Assembly (NCBI RefSeq): GCF_013167215.1
Contig: NZ_JABJWY010000034.1
Span: forward strand, 620,001 to 684,000
From: Sphingobacterium prati
GTDB taxonomy: Bacteria; Bacteroidota; Bacteroidia; Sphingobacteriales; Sphingobacteriaceae
Length of the DNA stretch: 64,000 nt
Direction of reading: 5' to 3'
Each line of letters begins with the position of its first letter. Position 1 is the stretch's first letter. Made by a program: the position numbers and the translations under genes. This document shows positions 8,773 to 18,619 of the stretch, piece by piece. The notes under the pieces were generated by a model that searched no databases, had not been told where the DNA came from, and saw nothing but the letters and a program-made list of their open reading frames with translations.

Positions 8773-9951
8773 ATGCAGGCAAACAAACTCACAGCCGAAC
8801 ACCAGATTTTTCGCGAAACCATTCGGGCATTTGTTCACAAGGAAATTACCCCCTATATAGATCAATGGGAACAGCAGAGCAAAATAGATCAAAATATTTG
8901 GAAAAAAATGGGTGATATGGGTTTTATGGGCCTCAATTACCCCGAAGAGTATGGTGGTCTGGATGTGGATTTTTATTACTCGCTGATTCTGTGCGAAGAA
9001 CTTTCCTGTTGTTTTTCAGGAGGATTCACGATCTCAGCCTTAGTCATCCAGTATATGTCAGCTCCCTATTTATTAAAATATGCATCTGAAGAACTGAAAG
9101 AACGTTATCTCAAGCCGGTTATTGCCGGTGATATGGTCAGCGCCGTTGCCATCACCGAGCCGGGGGCTGGATCTGACGTCAAACAGATTAAGACGACAGC
9201 TGTTCGATTGGGTGATCATTATATTGTCAATGGTTCCAAAACCTTTATCACCAACGGTTATTATGGAGATTTTTTTATTACTGCCGTTAAAACGGCTCCA
9301 GACAAAGGAACTAAAGGCATCAGTCTATTATTAATAGAGAGAAATGCGGCTGGTGTCTCGGCAAATAAGATCAATAAATTAGGCTGGCATGCCTCCGATA
9401 CGGCCGAATTGGGCTTTGATCAGGTGCGGGTTCCGGTATCCAACCTTATTGGCGTTGAAAATGAAGGCTTCGGTTATCTCATGGCGGGTTTACAATTAGA
9501 ACGCTTAACAGCTGCTATACATAGTCTCGCAACAGCGGATTCGGCTTTACAGTACACGCTGGATTATATTGGTCAACGGGAAGCATTCGGCAATAAGCTC
9601 CATGACTTGCAAGCCATCCGACACCGCATTGCTCAAATGGCTGCTGATATCGCAACCACAAAAGCCTTTGTTTATCAATGTTGCGATCTTCAAAACCAGG
9701 GTGAATATGCCGTCCAAGACTGCTCCATAGCCAAACTCCAAGCCAGTGAACTCGCCATTCGGGTGGTCAGTCAATGCTTGCAGCTATTTGGCGGCTACGG
9801 ATTTACCGAAGATTATAAAATTGCGCGCTTGTATCGGGATGTACGTGCGGGAACAATCATCGGTGGCACGTCAGAGATTATGTTGGAAATCATCGCGAAA
9901 ATGACAATTGACAAGATAAATTATCAGTCCAACAAACCTAATCTTGCATAA
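8773..9951 (+). CDS. Acyl-CoA dehydrogenase, catalytic Glu in the LCAD/isovaleryl position
   Basis: FAD-dependent enzyme making trans-2-enoyl-CoA, 392 residues. It has the N-terminal helical domain, the FAD site AVAITEPGAGSDVKQI, the fold signature KTFITNG and a C-terminal QCLQLFGGYGFTEDYKIARLYRDVRAGTIIGGTSEI. The usual MCAD catalytic Glu near the end is replaced by Gly (IIGGTSE); instead LQLERLTAA at about residue 243 places the Glu as in long-chain and isovaleryl-CoA dehydrogenases. First gene of a two-gene operon with the FadJ-like protein 32 bases later. Substrate is uncertain: long-chain or branched. Confidence 0.93.
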   Translation: MQANKLTAEHQIFRETIRAFVHKEITPYIDQWEQQSKIDQNIWKKMGDMGFMGLNYPEEYGGLDVDFYYSLILCEELSCCFSGGFTISALVIQYMSAPYLLKYASEELKERYLKPVIAGDMVSAVAITEPGAGSDVKQIKTTAVRLGDHYIVNGSKTFITNGYYGDFFITAVKTAPDKGTKGISLLLIERNAAGVSANKINKLGWHASDTAELGFDQVRVPVSNLIGVENEGFGYLMAGLQLERLTAAIHSLATADSALQYTLDYIGQREAFGNKLHDLQAIRHRIAQMAADIATTKAFVYQCCDLQNQGEYAVQDCSIAKLQASELAIRVVSQCLQLFGGYGFTEDYKIARLYRDVRAGTIIGGTSEIMLEIIAKMTIDKINYQSNKPNLA

Positions 9952-9983
9952 ACATTTTCAATTCACAAAAGCAAATCAATATA

Positions 9984-12104
9984 ATGGATTATAGCACGCA
10001 GTCCTATTTTGACATACAATATGACGACCAACATATTGTCACCATAAAACCATTCGCCGAGACAGCAAGCAACGAAACTGGTATTCTTGATCGTATTCAA
10101 CAGTTTGTAGCTCTAGCAACAGATCTTCTTCTTCAAAAAGAGGTTCGCGGATTGATCTATAGCTGTCCGCTAAACAGCAACCAGATGGATTATCTTCCAT
10201 TATTCAATCAGGTACTCAGCGGCCGATTTGATCCCGAGATCATATTAAAATCCACCCTGCAAGCACTCCAATGGAAAAGCTTGGGCAAACCCATAGTATC
10301 CATCTTTAACAACAGCTGTACAGGCATTGGTTTAACAACGATGTTGTGGTCAGACTACCGAATCGCAGGCCCTGGAATAAAAATCGGCTTTCCCGAAAGT
10401 AAATTTGGACTATTCACAGGCTTTGGCACAACCATCTGTCTACCACAGCTTATAGGCCCTACCAATGCACTGAACTTGTTAACCCAAGCCAGACTTATCC
10501 CAGGCCAAGCGGCGCTTGAATTGGGTTTATTGAACGAAATCGCAACCGATTTTGATCTGTGCTTACTGCATGCGAAAAACTGGATTCTTGAAAATTCAAA
10601 GCAATCTGTTTCAGCTACCTATTCCGCTATGCCATCAGCAGAATTTGAAGCAGCCTGCTCCGCTATTTTAAAGAAAACAAGAGGATTATTGCCCGGCAGC
10701 AATGCTGTCGTGGAATTGCTAAAAACAAACCCCGCTCTATCATTAACTGATTCTGTGGCGGCTGAAACAACACGCTATCATCAGGTATTAAGTGCACCGG
10801 AACCTCTCCATATGGTCAGGACGCTGCATAAAGGAATTCTAAAGGCACAGCATCCCGGCCGGATAGAATCACTTGGAGATTATAAGGTCAAAAAAATAGG
10901 AATTCTGGGGGCAGGTATGATGGGATCCGGTATTGCCTATGAAGCCGCCAAAGCAGGCATTGCAGTGGTTTTAAAAGATGTGACTATCGCACAGGCCGAG
11001 CAAGGAAAAGCCTATTCGACCAAACTTTGCGACAAACGGCTTGCTCAAGGACAGATGAGTAGCGTACAACAACAGGAACTTTTATCCAATATTCAACCCA
11101 GTGCGCAAGTTGCCGATCTTGTCGGTGCTGATTTAATTATTGAAGCGGTATTTGAAGATCTGGAGCTAAAAGCTGAGGTTACCCGACAAAGCCAGCCCTA
11201 TCTCGCCGAAAATGGCTTTTTCGCTTCCAATACTACTTCGCTGCCCATCACGGCATTGGCCGCTGCAACGGATAGGCCGGAGCGTTTCATCGGCATGCAT
11301 TTTTTCTCTCCTGTAGACCGTATGCCCCTGGTTGAAATTATATGTGGTACACAAACCGATCAGATTACATTGCAAAAGGCAATTGCAGTAACGTTGCGCT
11401 TGGGCAAAATTCCCATTGTCGTGCATGACGGCCCAGGTTTTTTCACATCGCGAATTTTCTTCCATTATTTACTGGAGGCAATCACGATGCTGCTGGAAGG
11501 TGTTCCTGCAATTCAGATCGAAGAAGAAGCCATACAGGCAGGATTTGCTGTTGGCCCATTAGCCGTGCTGGATGAGATTTCATTGGAATTGATGGTGCAT
11601 GTATACGATCAATTCCCGGCACTCCATAACAGTCAGCGCCGTGCCTATGCCCACCTGAACAAAATGATTGCCAATGGCAGAAAAGGCAGAAAATCAGGGC
11701 ATGGATTCTATAACTACGACCCTGTTTCGAGAACGAAAACAATCTGGCGGAATCCTGCTCTATCGATTTCCGAAGGACCACGGTCAGCCGATATAATACG
11801 TAAAAGACTTCTCCACGTCATGGCTTTGGATAGCTACCGATGTCTGGAAGAGGGCATATTAGAAGAAACCATAGATGGCGATATCGGTTCAATCCTCGGT
11901 GTGGGATATGCAGCACATACCGGAGGGGTGTTCGGCCATATCGACCTAATAACGCTCCCAATCTTTATTGAGGAGTGTCAGTCGTTTTTATCCTATGGAG
12001 AGCAATGGGAAATCCCTCAATCATTAAAAGAACTTGCTGATAGAAATTTTAACTTTTATACAGGTTTTGATTCAAACTGGACTGGAAAACAACCCGTGAA
12101 TTGA
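9984..12104 (+). CDS. FadJ-type enoyl-CoA hydratase/3-hydroxyacyl-CoA dehydrogenase, hydratase site altered
   Basis: Fused beta-oxidation enzyme, 706 residues. Residues 1-190 form a crotonase domain, about 295-480 an NAD-binding 3-hydroxyacyl-CoA dehydrogenase domain (KKIGILGAGMMGSGIAYEA, SNTTSLPITALA, catalytic His in GMHFFSPVDRMPLVEI), and the rest two HAD C-terminal repeats. In the crotonase part the Glu matching FadB Glu139 is kept (FPESK, Glu138), but the position matching FadB Glu119 is Thr118 in TGIGLTTML. The dehydrogenase half looks intact; hydration may be weak or changed. Operon with the acyl-CoA dehydrogenase. Confidence 0.9.
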   Translation: MDYSTQSYFDIQYDDQHIVTIKPFAETASNETGILDRIQQFVALATDLLLQKEVRGLIYSCPLNSNQMDYLPLFNQVLSGRFDPEIILKSTLQALQWKSLGKPIVSIFNNSCTGIGLTTMLWSDYRIAGPGIKIGFPESKFGLFTGFGTTICLPQLIGPTNALNLLTQARLIPGQAALELGLLNEIATDFDLCLLHAKNWILENSKQSVSATYSAMPSAEFEAACSAILKKTRGLLPGSNAVVELLKTNPALSLTDSVAAETTRYHQVLSAPEPLHMVRTLHKGILKAQHPGRIESLGDYKVKKIGILGAGMMGSGIAYEAAKAGIAVVLKDVTIAQAEQGKAYSTKLCDKRLAQGQMSSVQQQELLSNIQPSAQVADLVGADLIIEAVFEDLELKAEVTRQSQPYLAENGFFASNTTSLPITALAAATDRPERFIGMHFFSPVDRMPLVEIICGTQTDQITLQKAIAVTLRLGKIPIVVHDGPGFFTSRIFFHYLLEAITMLLEGVPAIQIEEEAIQAGFAVGPLAVLDEISLELMVHVYDQFPALHNSQRRAYAHLNKMIANGRKGRKSGHGFYNYDPVSRTKTIWRNPALSISEGPRSADIIRKRLLHVMALDSYRCLEEGILEETIDGDIGSILGVGYAAHTGGVFGHIDLITLPIFIEECQSFLSYGEQWEIPQSLKELADRNFNFYTGFDSNWTGKQPVN

Positions 12105-12190
12105 ACGAACAGCATTTATTAAGAAACATGGAATCAAGCAAGATGTCTGTCTGAGGCTGAAGCTCTTCTATTAAATAACAAGCGCTAAAA

Positions 12191-12230
12191 AGCCATTGAC
12201 CAGTAGTAATACTTACACTGGTCAATAGCT
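12191..12230. terminator. Terminator hairpin between convergent fad and prp operons
   Basis: AGCCATTGACCAGT (12191-12204) pairs with ACTGGTCAATAGCT (12217-12230) with one mismatch and a 12-base loop. It sits between the converging hydratase/dehydrogenase gene and prpD. Confidence 0.8.
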
Positions 12231-12237
12231 CTTGTCC

Positions 12238-13689
12238 TTATCGGGCCAGAAGGTCCATCAGTTCAGAGACACCTAAGTCAATGAAGGTATCGTAATCTAA
12301 GGTCACTTCCAGCAATTGTTTTTGCTGTTTTTCAGAAAAAACACGAGCTAGATTTGTTTTATACTTTTCGATAAGTTTAGGAATTCCTTCTTCCCGACGT
12401 CGGGGATGTCCAATAGGATATTCCACAACTAGCTCCGGCAAAACTGTCCCATCTTTCAAAACGACCGTCAGGGCATTTGAGATCGCCCTTTTCTGTGGAT
12501 CATGGTAATCCATTGTAAATTGAGGATCTTCTACACAGGAAATTTTATCACGCAAGGCATCAATACGGGGGTCTTTCGCAATATGGTTTTCATAATCCTC
12601 TGCCGTCAAACGCCCCCAAATTAAGGGTACCGCAACCATATATTGAATGCAGTGATCACGATCGGCTGGATTATGTAAAGGACCCTTCTTGTCGATGATG
12701 CGGATAGCTGCCTCATGCGTGCGAATGGTAACACGCGCAATATCCGCACTACTTTTCCCAAATTCCTTTAGCTGCTGATGAAGCTGCATCGCTGCTTCGG
12801 CAGCTGTCTGTGCATGAAATTCAGCAGGAAAAGAGATTTTGAACAGGATATTTTCCATCACATAAGAGCCGTAATCACGTTGAAATTTAAACGGATTGCC
12901 CTTGAATGAGACATCATAGAAGCCCCATACAGGTGCTGTTAACACAGAGGGATATCCCATTTCACCAGTTTTGGCGATTAAAGCAAGGCGTACGGCACGC
13001 GAAGTGGCGTCTCCGGCAGCCCATGATTTACGGCTTCCTGTATTGGGCGCATGACGATAGGTACGTAGGGCCTGCCCGTCGACAAAGGCCAGTGATACGG
13101 CATTGAGCAATTCTTCTCTACTGAGCCCCAAAAGCTTACCAACAACAGCCGTAGAAGCAACCTTCACTAAAATGACATGATCCAACCCCACTTTATTGAA
13201 AGAATTTTCAAGCGCCAATACGCCCTGAATTTCATGGGCCATAATCATTGCTTCAAGCACCTGCTTGGCCTTCAGGGGTTTTTCGCCTTTAGCGATCTGT
13301 GTTCTGCTCAACCAGTCCGCTGTAGCTAAAATACCGCCGAGATTGTCCGATGGATGCCCCCACTCTGCCGCTAACCAGGTGTCGTTAAAATCCAGCCAGC
13401 GGACAATAGTACCAATATTAAATGCAGCTTGTATGGGATCCAACTGATAACTTGTTCCCGGCACTTTAGCTCCGTTAGGAACAATCGTACCTGACACAAC
13501 TGGCCCAAGTAATTTGGTACAGGCCGGATAAGTCAGTGCCTCTAGCCCACATCCTATGGTATCCAAAAAACAGTAGAATGCTGTATTCCATGCAACTTTA
13601 CTTTCAATCTTGTAATTTAACACATAATCCACTATGGCCTCCAGGACCTGATCGGGCTGTGGTCGCTCATTTGATATCGTTGAACTCAT
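12238..13689 (-). CDS. prpD: 2-methylcitrate dehydratase, MmgE/PrpD family
   Basis: Converts 2-methylcitrate to 2-methyl-cis-aconitate in the methylcitrate cycle for propionyl-CoA disposal; 483 residues, normal for PrpD. Typical stretches: [38 protein letters not shown], the conserved [48 protein letters not shown] and the C-terminal [15 protein letters not shown]. Last gene of the prpB-prpC-prpD order, 146 bases after prpC, with a strong inverted repeat in the gap. Context with synthase and lyase makes the specific assignment secure. Confidence 0.94.
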   Translation of the reverse strand: MSSTISNERPQPDQVLEAIVDYVLNYKIESKVAWNTAFYCFLDTIGCGLEALTYPACTKLLGPVVSGTIVPNGAKVPGTSYQLDPIQAAFNIGTIVRWLDFNDTWLAAEWGHPSDNLGGILATADWLSRTQIAKGEKPLKAKQVLEAMIMAHEIQGVLALENSFNKVGLDHVILVKVASTAVVGKLLGLSREELLNAVSLAFVDGQALRTYRHAPNTGSRKSWAAGDATSRAVRLALIAKTGEMGYPSVLTAPVWGFYDVSFKGNPFKFQRDYGSYVMENILFKISFPAEFHAQTAAEAAMQLHQQLKEFGKSSADIARVTIRTHEAAIRIIDKKGPLHNPADRDHCIQYMVAVPLIWGRLTAEDYENHIAKDPRIDALRDKISCVEDPQFTMDYHDPQKRAISNALTVVLKDGTVLPELVVEYPIGHPRRREEGIPKLIEKYKTNLARVFSEKQQKQLLEVTLDYDTFIDLGVSELMDLLAR

Positions 13690-13732
13690 TTTTTTCTTAT
13701 AAAAGCTATCGTTTTTTCAATTTATTTACTTC

Positions 13733-13802
13733 AGAAACTGCCCGTGCCCATCGAACTAAGGAACATCACGATGCACGTTCATCAGGGTTCTAGGCAGTTT
13801 CT
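13733..13802 (-). other. Structured intergenic RNA element between prpC and prpD
   Basis: AGAAACTGCC (13733-13742) pairs exactly with GGCAGTTTCT (13793-13802), and inside it CGTGCCCATCG (13743-13753) pairs with CGATGCACG (13769-13777) allowing a two-base bulge. As RNA on the minus strand this makes a long bulged stem about 45 bases before the prpD start. It could tune prpC:prpD stoichiometry by processing or partial termination; no T run follows, so simple termination is unlikely. Confidence 0.5.
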
Positions 13803-13835
13803 CCAATTTTTATTCACTGTGTTATCTATACCAAT

Positions 13836-14987
13836 TTATCGTTCTGAGATCGGTACAAAAGGCCTGTCGTCAGGACCGATATAATTTGCACTTGGTCGGA
13901 TGATTTTCCCATCTTGTCGTTGCTCGAACACATGGGCAGACCACCCTGTAATACGTGAAAGCACAAACAATGGAGTAAACATTTCAGTTGGAATCCCCAT
14001 CAGGTGATAGGAAACGGCTGAATACCAATCCAAATTAGGGAACATTCGTTTTTCTTCCCACATCACTTTCTCCAGTCGTTCGGCAATCAGGTACGATGTC
14101 ATATCACCGGCCTCCTCGGATAATTCCTTAGCGACCTGCTTGATCACCTGATTTCTTGGATCTGAAATGGTATAGACAGGATGTCCAAAACCAATAATAA
14201 CCTCTTTATTTTCCAGTCTTTTCCGAATATCAACTTCGGCTTCATCCGCATCAGCATAGCGGCTCTGGATCTCAAAAGCAACTTCATTTGCCCCGCCATG
14301 TTTTGGCCCCCGTAAAGCCCCAATTGCGCCGGCAATACAGGAGTACATATCGGATCCCGTCCCCGCAATTACCCGTGCGGTAAAGGTAGAGGCATTAAAT
14401 TCATGTTCAGCATACAAGTTAAGTGAAATCTGCATCGCCTTCACCCACGATTTAGAAGGTACTTTGCCATGTAGCAAATGTAAAAAGTGCCCCCCAAGGG
14501 TTGCATCATTGGTTTCCACCTGAATTTCACGTCCATTTTGACTAAAGTGGTACCAATAAAGCAAAGCCGAAGCCATGGATGCCATTAAACGATTGGCAAT
14601 GTCCCTAGCACCTGCCAAAGCATGGTTATCCTTTTCAGGATTCACACTTCCAAAAAATGAAACATAGGTACGCAATACATCCATGGCATGTGCAGTAGCG
14701 GGCAACTGCTTTAGTACCTGTTGTACCGTAATCGGCAGACCCCGCTGATTCACTAACTGATTTTGATAGGTCGTTAACTGCGCCTGTGTAGGAAGACTCC
14801 CATAAATCAACAGATAAGCGACTTCTTCAAAAGTGGCCTGATGTGCCAAATCTAAGATATCGTAACCCCTATAATGGAGGTCATTACCACTTTTTCCAAC
14901 TGTACTCAAAGCTGTATTCCCGGCAGGTACACCGGAAAGGGCGACGCTTTTTTTCGGTTTAAAACCCGTATCGTTTGTCTCTTTCAT
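13836..14987 (-). CDS. prpC: 2-methylcitrate synthase (citrate synthase family)
   Basis: Condenses propionyl-CoA with oxaloacetate; 383 residues, the short type of PrpC and Gram-positive citrate synthases. Signatures: [14 protein letters not shown] near the N-terminus, [16 protein letters not shown] with the catalytic His, the [13 protein letters not shown] motif with the second His, and the C-terminal [32 protein letters not shown] with the catalytic and CoA-binding residues. Assigned as methylcitrate rather than citrate synthase from its place between prpB and prpD. Separated from prpB by 77 bases. Confidence 0.93.
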   Translation of the reverse strand: MKETNDTGFKPKKSVALSGVPAGNTALSTVGKSGNDLHYRGYDILDLAHQATFEEVAYLLIYGSLPTQAQLTTYQNQLVNQRGLPITVQQVLKQLPATAHAMDVLRTYVSFFGSVNPEKDNHALAGARDIANRLMASMASALLYWYHFSQNGREIQVETNDATLGGHFLHLLHGKVPSKSWVKAMQISLNLYAEHEFNASTFTARVIAGTGSDMYSCIAGAIGALRGPKHGGANEVAFEIQSRYADADEAEVDIRKRLENKEVIIGFGHPVYTISDPRNQVIKQVAKELSEEAGDMTSYLIAERLEKVMWEEKRMFPNLDWYSAVSYHLMGIPTEMFTPLFVLSRITGWSAHVFEQRQDGKIIRPSANYIGPDDRPFVPISER

Positions 14988-15064
14988 CGGAATAGATTAT
15001 ACATTTATAGTAAGTGTGTCTTTTAAATATTAAATGTGCGCATTCAATCGGCCCGGGGTCTTAG

Positions 15065-15943
15065 TCATTTGGTATTGAACAATTGATCCAAGCGATCTTC
15101 GTACGTATAGTAATCGATGCTCCGATACAATTCTTCACGCGTCTGCATGCGATCTACTACGGCTGCTTGACCACCATCCTTTCGAATATAGTTATACACA
15201 TCGGTCGCCGCCTTATTCGCCGCGCGGAATGCAGACAACGGATAAAGCACGATGGACACATCCGCATGACGAAGTTCGTCGAGATTAAACAATGGCGTTT
15301 GCCCGAATTCGGTAATGTTAGCAAGTATTGGGAGCCCAGTTATCCTACTGAACTGCATATACTGGTCCAGGTTGTGCACAGCTTCGGCAAAGATAAAATC
15401 CGCACCAGCATCTTTATAAGCCAAGGCCCGTTCCAAGGCCTTTTCCAAGCCCTCAGAAGCCAAAGCATCGGTACGCGCACCAATGACAAAATGATGATCT
15501 GTCCGCGCATCGACAGCTGCTTTCAGCCGGTCTACCATTTCTTCTTTTGAAACCAGCTCCTTTCCCGGGCGATGACCACAACGTTTGGCCCCCACTTGAT
15601 CTTCCATATGTACTGCTGCAGCTCCGGCTTTAATCAGACTCTTTATTGTCCTTGCGACATTAAAAGCTGAAGGACCAAACCCCGTGTCAATATCGACCAG
15701 CAAAGGGAGCTTGCATACATTTGTAATGCGATCTACATCAATTAATACATCCTGAAGTGTTGTAATACCCAGATCAGGAATACCAAGTGATCCCGCAGCA
15801 ACACCGCCCCCAGAGAGGTAGATGGCTTTGAAGCCAGCTTGCTCAGCCAAAAGCGCGTGATTCGCATTGATGGTTCCAACGACTTGTAAGGGGGTTTCAT
15901 GCTTGATTGCTTCCCGAAAAAGGAAGCCTGGAGAATCTATCAT
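15065..15943 (-). CDS. prpB: 2-methylisocitrate lyase
   Basis: Cleaves 2-methylisocitrate to pyruvate and succinate; 292 residues, normal for PrpB of the isocitrate lyase/PEP mutase superfamily. [17 protein letters not shown] (44-60), metal-binding DIDTGFG (84-90), [15 protein letters not shown] with the catalytic KRCGH loop (120-124) and ARTDA are all present. First gene of prpB-prpC-prpD. No prp regulator (PrpR) lies beside it, so control comes from elsewhere. Confidence 0.95.
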   Translation of the reverse strand: MIDSPGFLFREAIKHETPLQVVGTINANHALLAEQAGFKAIYLSGGGVAAGSLGIPDLGITTLQDVLIDVDRITNVCKLPLLVDIDTGFGPSAFNVARTIKSLIKAGAAAVHMEDQVGAKRCGHRPGKELVSKEEMVDRLKAAVDARTDHHFVIGARTDALASEGLEKALERALAYKDAGADFIFAEAVHNLDQYMQFSRITGLPILANITEFGQTPLFNLDELRHADVSIVLYPLSAFRAANKAATDVYNYIRKDGGQAAVVDRMQTREELYRSIDYYTYEDRLDQLFNTK

Positions 15944-16214
15944 ATCATTGCAATTTGAAATCCATAGCTCATTAGTCCGGCAAGATAAAACCCTATTAGG
16001 GACGCGATGAGCAATATTTAAGTTTATTTAGTTTGAACAACAGTTAATTCGATCGTCCATCCTAAAGATACTAATTATCATGGTATTTCAACAAATTATT
16101 TTCTACCTTTCAAGTCTTTAGCAGAAGAAAATACGGTTTCATCCGAAAGCATTCATAATCTTTCGCGCAGCTCTCTCTCTTTAAAAACAGGTCGATAGCT
16201 ACCGCCATAAACAA
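15944..16214. other. Region upstream of prpB
   Basis: 270 bases with no supported gene; it must carry the prp promoter on the minus strand. I could not identify a full Bacteroidota promoter pair or an operator. Confidence 0.3.
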
Positions 16215-16271
16215 TATGAGTCCGGTGTTTAGCCGGACTCATAGGATCAGCATCGTTTAACAACGATGCTG
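16215..16271. terminator. Two tandem perfect hairpins downstream of prfH
   Basis: Hairpin 1: TATGAGTCCGG (16215-16225) with CCGGACTCATA (16233-16243), 11 bp, 7-base loop. Hairpin 2: CAGCATCGTT (16248-16257) with AACGATGCTG (16262-16271), 10 bp, 4-base loop. They are only 4 bases apart and lie about 90 bases after the prfH stop. Neither has a clear T run, so they could be terminators, RNA 3'-end stabilisers or a repeat element. Confidence 0.65.
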
Positions 16272-16361
16272 TTCACGTCATTAATAGCACAGGGCATGGT
16301 ACAGACAGCTTAAAGGTGACAAAAAAAATCACGTTCAACGCCCAACGGCGTCATAATCCGG

Positions 16362-16982
16362 TCATTGCTCGTTAAATTTCGGTCCGGAGAAAATACGTTT
16401 CGAATCCCCTCGCCGGACATCAATCTGATTTTTCCAGGACTGATTTTTCCCTGCATTTTTCTGCAACCGTTCCAGCTCCAGCAATCGTTCTTCCAAACGC
16501 AAAACAGCAATTTCTTTATTTTGCAATTGGGAACGGGTATCCATTACTTGTACCATCAGCCCTGTCGGGAGGTGAGTCGCGCGAACTGCTGAACTCACCT
16601 TGTTTACATGCTGTCCACCTGCGCCACTGCTGCGCATCGCCTCAAATTGCACATCCTTCAAGTTCATTTTCGCGACAGCTTGTACTGGAGACCAGTTCTT
16701 GACTTCCACAAACCAATTTTTACGTCTGTAGCCAGGCCGAAAGGGACTTGGACAGATCCAGCAAATTGTGCCTATCCAGCGATCAATAAATACGATATTT
16801 ATCTCCCCTGTCACTTTTAAGACCAATGAACAGGGAAGTCCATCGATCTCTTCGAGTTCCACCATTTCCATCTTTAGGCCATATTGCATCGCCTCTGACC
16901 GCATCCTTTCCAACACAAGTTTTACGGCAAGATTACATTCCCTCGGCCCTCGTCCCGAAGTCAATAAAATATACTTTTCCAT
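16362..16982 (-). CDS. prfH: Peptide chain release factor homologue PrfH
   Basis: A 206-residue release-factor-like protein with the catalytic GGQ at 122-124 (SSGAGGQHVNKVSSAVRATH) but no stop-codon-recognising domain 2 anticodon loop of RF1/RF2; it is much shorter than they are (about 360). A basic C-terminal tail follows (LERLQKNAGKNQSWKNQ). Published work on PrfH shows that it releases peptides from ribosomes cleaved in the 16S decoding centre, acting with a linked RtcB. Here it starts 5 bases after the rtcB stop, so both are cotranscribed. Confidence 0.9.
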   Translation of the reverse strand: MEKYILLTSGRGPRECNLAVKLVLERMRSEAMQYGLKMEMVELEEIDGLPCSLVLKVTGEINIVFIDRWIGTICWICPSPFRPGYRRKNWFVEVKNWSPVQAVAKMNLKDVQFEAMRSSGAGGQHVNKVSSAVRATHLPTGLMVQVMDTRSQLQNKEIAVLRLEERLLELERLQKNAGKNQSWKNQIDVRRGDSKRIFSGPKFNEQ

Positions 16983-16987
16983 ATCCC

Positions 16988-18379
16988 CTATTTATCCATC
17001 CGAACAATCTTGGGACGAAATGTTCCAAGTACATTAACCAACTCCTGCTGTAAGCTCATCACACGATGAATATCCTTGTAAGCATGTGGAGCTTCATCCA
17101 ATGCCCCCCCGATCAGTTCCACATCATGTTTCTCTAATTCCTTAAGCATAGCACTTTTGGTGAAGCTACTTTTGCAGGCTGCCCTTGACATCATGCGTCC
17201 GGCTCCATGCGATGCCGATTGCAGGCTCAATGGATTTCCCCGCCCCTCGACAATAAATCCGGGTGCGGTCATGGAGCCCGGGATAATCCCCAGCACCCCC
17301 TGTCCGGCGGGTGTCGCCCCTTTGCGGTGAACAATACATTCTCTTGCATCGACAGTTTCCTTCCAGGCAAAGTTATGGTGGTTGTCGATAGTCAAAACGG
17401 GTCGTTCTCCTAAAGCCTTTGCCAGACGCCTGTGAATATCCTCATGACAGGCCCGAGCATAGTCGCCGGCTAAATTCATCGCCAGCCAATACTCCTGCCC
17501 TTCTTGGCTATCTAGATCTAACCAGGCCAAATGCTGTACCTGACGTGGCAAAGGGCATTGTTTTGTGGCTAAATGCGTATACTGTTTGGCAATATTAGCC
17601 CCCAACCCACGGGACCCACTATGTGACAAAATCGCCAGATATGCCCCGGGCGTAATTCCCCAGTCTCGGTGAACGGTGTGCAGCTCCACCACACCAAATT
17701 CGACAAAGTGATTACCACCACCTGAAGTCCCGAGCTGTTTATACGCTTTATCCAACAATGATTTCAACAGTGGAATATCTTTAAATTCTGACCGGCTAAA
17801 AATCGCATGATCCTGTTTGTCGCGATGCGTATCGTACATACCGAATTGGGTATTTTCTTTCAGTATATTTCGCAACTGGAATTCTCTTCCTTTGAAATAA
17901 CTTGTCGGTAGATCAAAGATAGACAGGCTCATCCTGCAGCCGATATCCACACCCACCCCGTAAGGTATCACGGCATTATCTGTTGCCAGCACTCCGCCGA
18001 TCGGCAGGCCATAGCCCATATGTGCGTCTGGCATCAATGCTCCCCGATATGCTATGGGTAACTTCAACGCTTCATACAATTGCTTTTTGGCCTGTTCATC
18101 AATTTCATTTTCACCAAATATGGTGAAGGGAGCCATCTGCTTGTTGAGCTGCCGCATACGGGCTTCAACCGGCTGAATTAAACCTTCGGCAAGCTTAGCC
18201 CAAATTGCATCCGTCCTAAATTTTTCAGGTGCCTCGAGCACCGTTTTTACTTCCAAAAGGATATTTTCCTTCTTTTCTCCTTTTCGGTAGCGTGTTATTA
18301 GCCCTAAGGCTACTTGTATAATATGATGTTGTGGAAAACCGATTTTAATAAGGTCTTTCCCCGATAATTTACTTCCCAT
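16988..18379 (-). CDS. RtcB-family RNA ligase linked to PrfH (RtcB2 type)
   Basis: GTP- and Mn-dependent 3'-phosphate/5'-OH RNA ligase, 463 residues. Core motifs are present: RGALMPDAHMGYGLPIGGV, metal ligand Cys148 in GVGVDIGCRMSL, His224 in GGGNHFVEFG, His253 in LSHSGSRGLG, guanylylated His351 in CIVHRKGATPAGQG and GGALDEAPHAYKDI near the end. About 80 residues precede the usual start of the catalytic domain (MAPFTIFGEN). The pairing with prfH points to repair of 16S rRNA cleaved in the decoding centre, as shown for RtcB2/PrfH elsewhere, rather than tRNA splicing. Confidence 0.9.
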   Translation of the reverse strand: MGSKLSGKDLIKIGFPQHHIIQVALGLITRYRKGEKKENILLEVKTVLEAPEKFRTDAIWAKLAEGLIQPVEARMRQLNKQMAPFTIFGENEIDEQAKKQLYEALKLPIAYRGALMPDAHMGYGLPIGGVLATDNAVIPYGVGVDIGCRMSLSIFDLPTSYFKGREFQLRNILKENTQFGMYDTHRDKQDHAIFSRSEFKDIPLLKSLLDKAYKQLGTSGGGNHFVEFGVVELHTVHRDWGITPGAYLAILSHSGSRGLGANIAKQYTHLATKQCPLPRQVQHLAWLDLDSQEGQEYWLAMNLAGDYARACHEDIHRRLAKALGERPVLTIDNHHNFAWKETVDARECIVHRKGATPAGQGVLGIIPGSMTAPGFIVEGRGNPLSLQSASHGAGRMMSRAACKSSFTKSAMLKELEKHDVELIGGALDEAPHAYKDIHRVMSLQQELVNVLGTFRPKIVRMDK

Positions 18380-18619
18380 ATTTTTTAAAATAATTTAATA
18401 TGCTAACTTATCCAGCTCAGGGATAAGCATTTTAAAATATCCGGGTTTTCTTTTCTTGAATAAACAGTCTACCGACAGTGGCTCATCACATTTTATAGCA
18501 TGAACAAAATGACATACAAAAACAGGTCGGTTAACCTATATGGGTCAACAAAAAAATCGACCGATAAAAAACAGACCCGGCATAGCCCGGCTAAATAGAA
18601 AATAGAAAGAAATAAAAAA

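Noticed and set aside
15083..15550. 155-codon plus-strand frame
   Set aside because: Antisense to prpB, which has intact catalytic motifs.
16315..16334. GTGAC...ATCAC sequence as a Crp/Fnr site
   Set aside because: The half-sites are too far apart (about 7 bases instead of 4) and it is close to the prfH 3' end, not a promoter.
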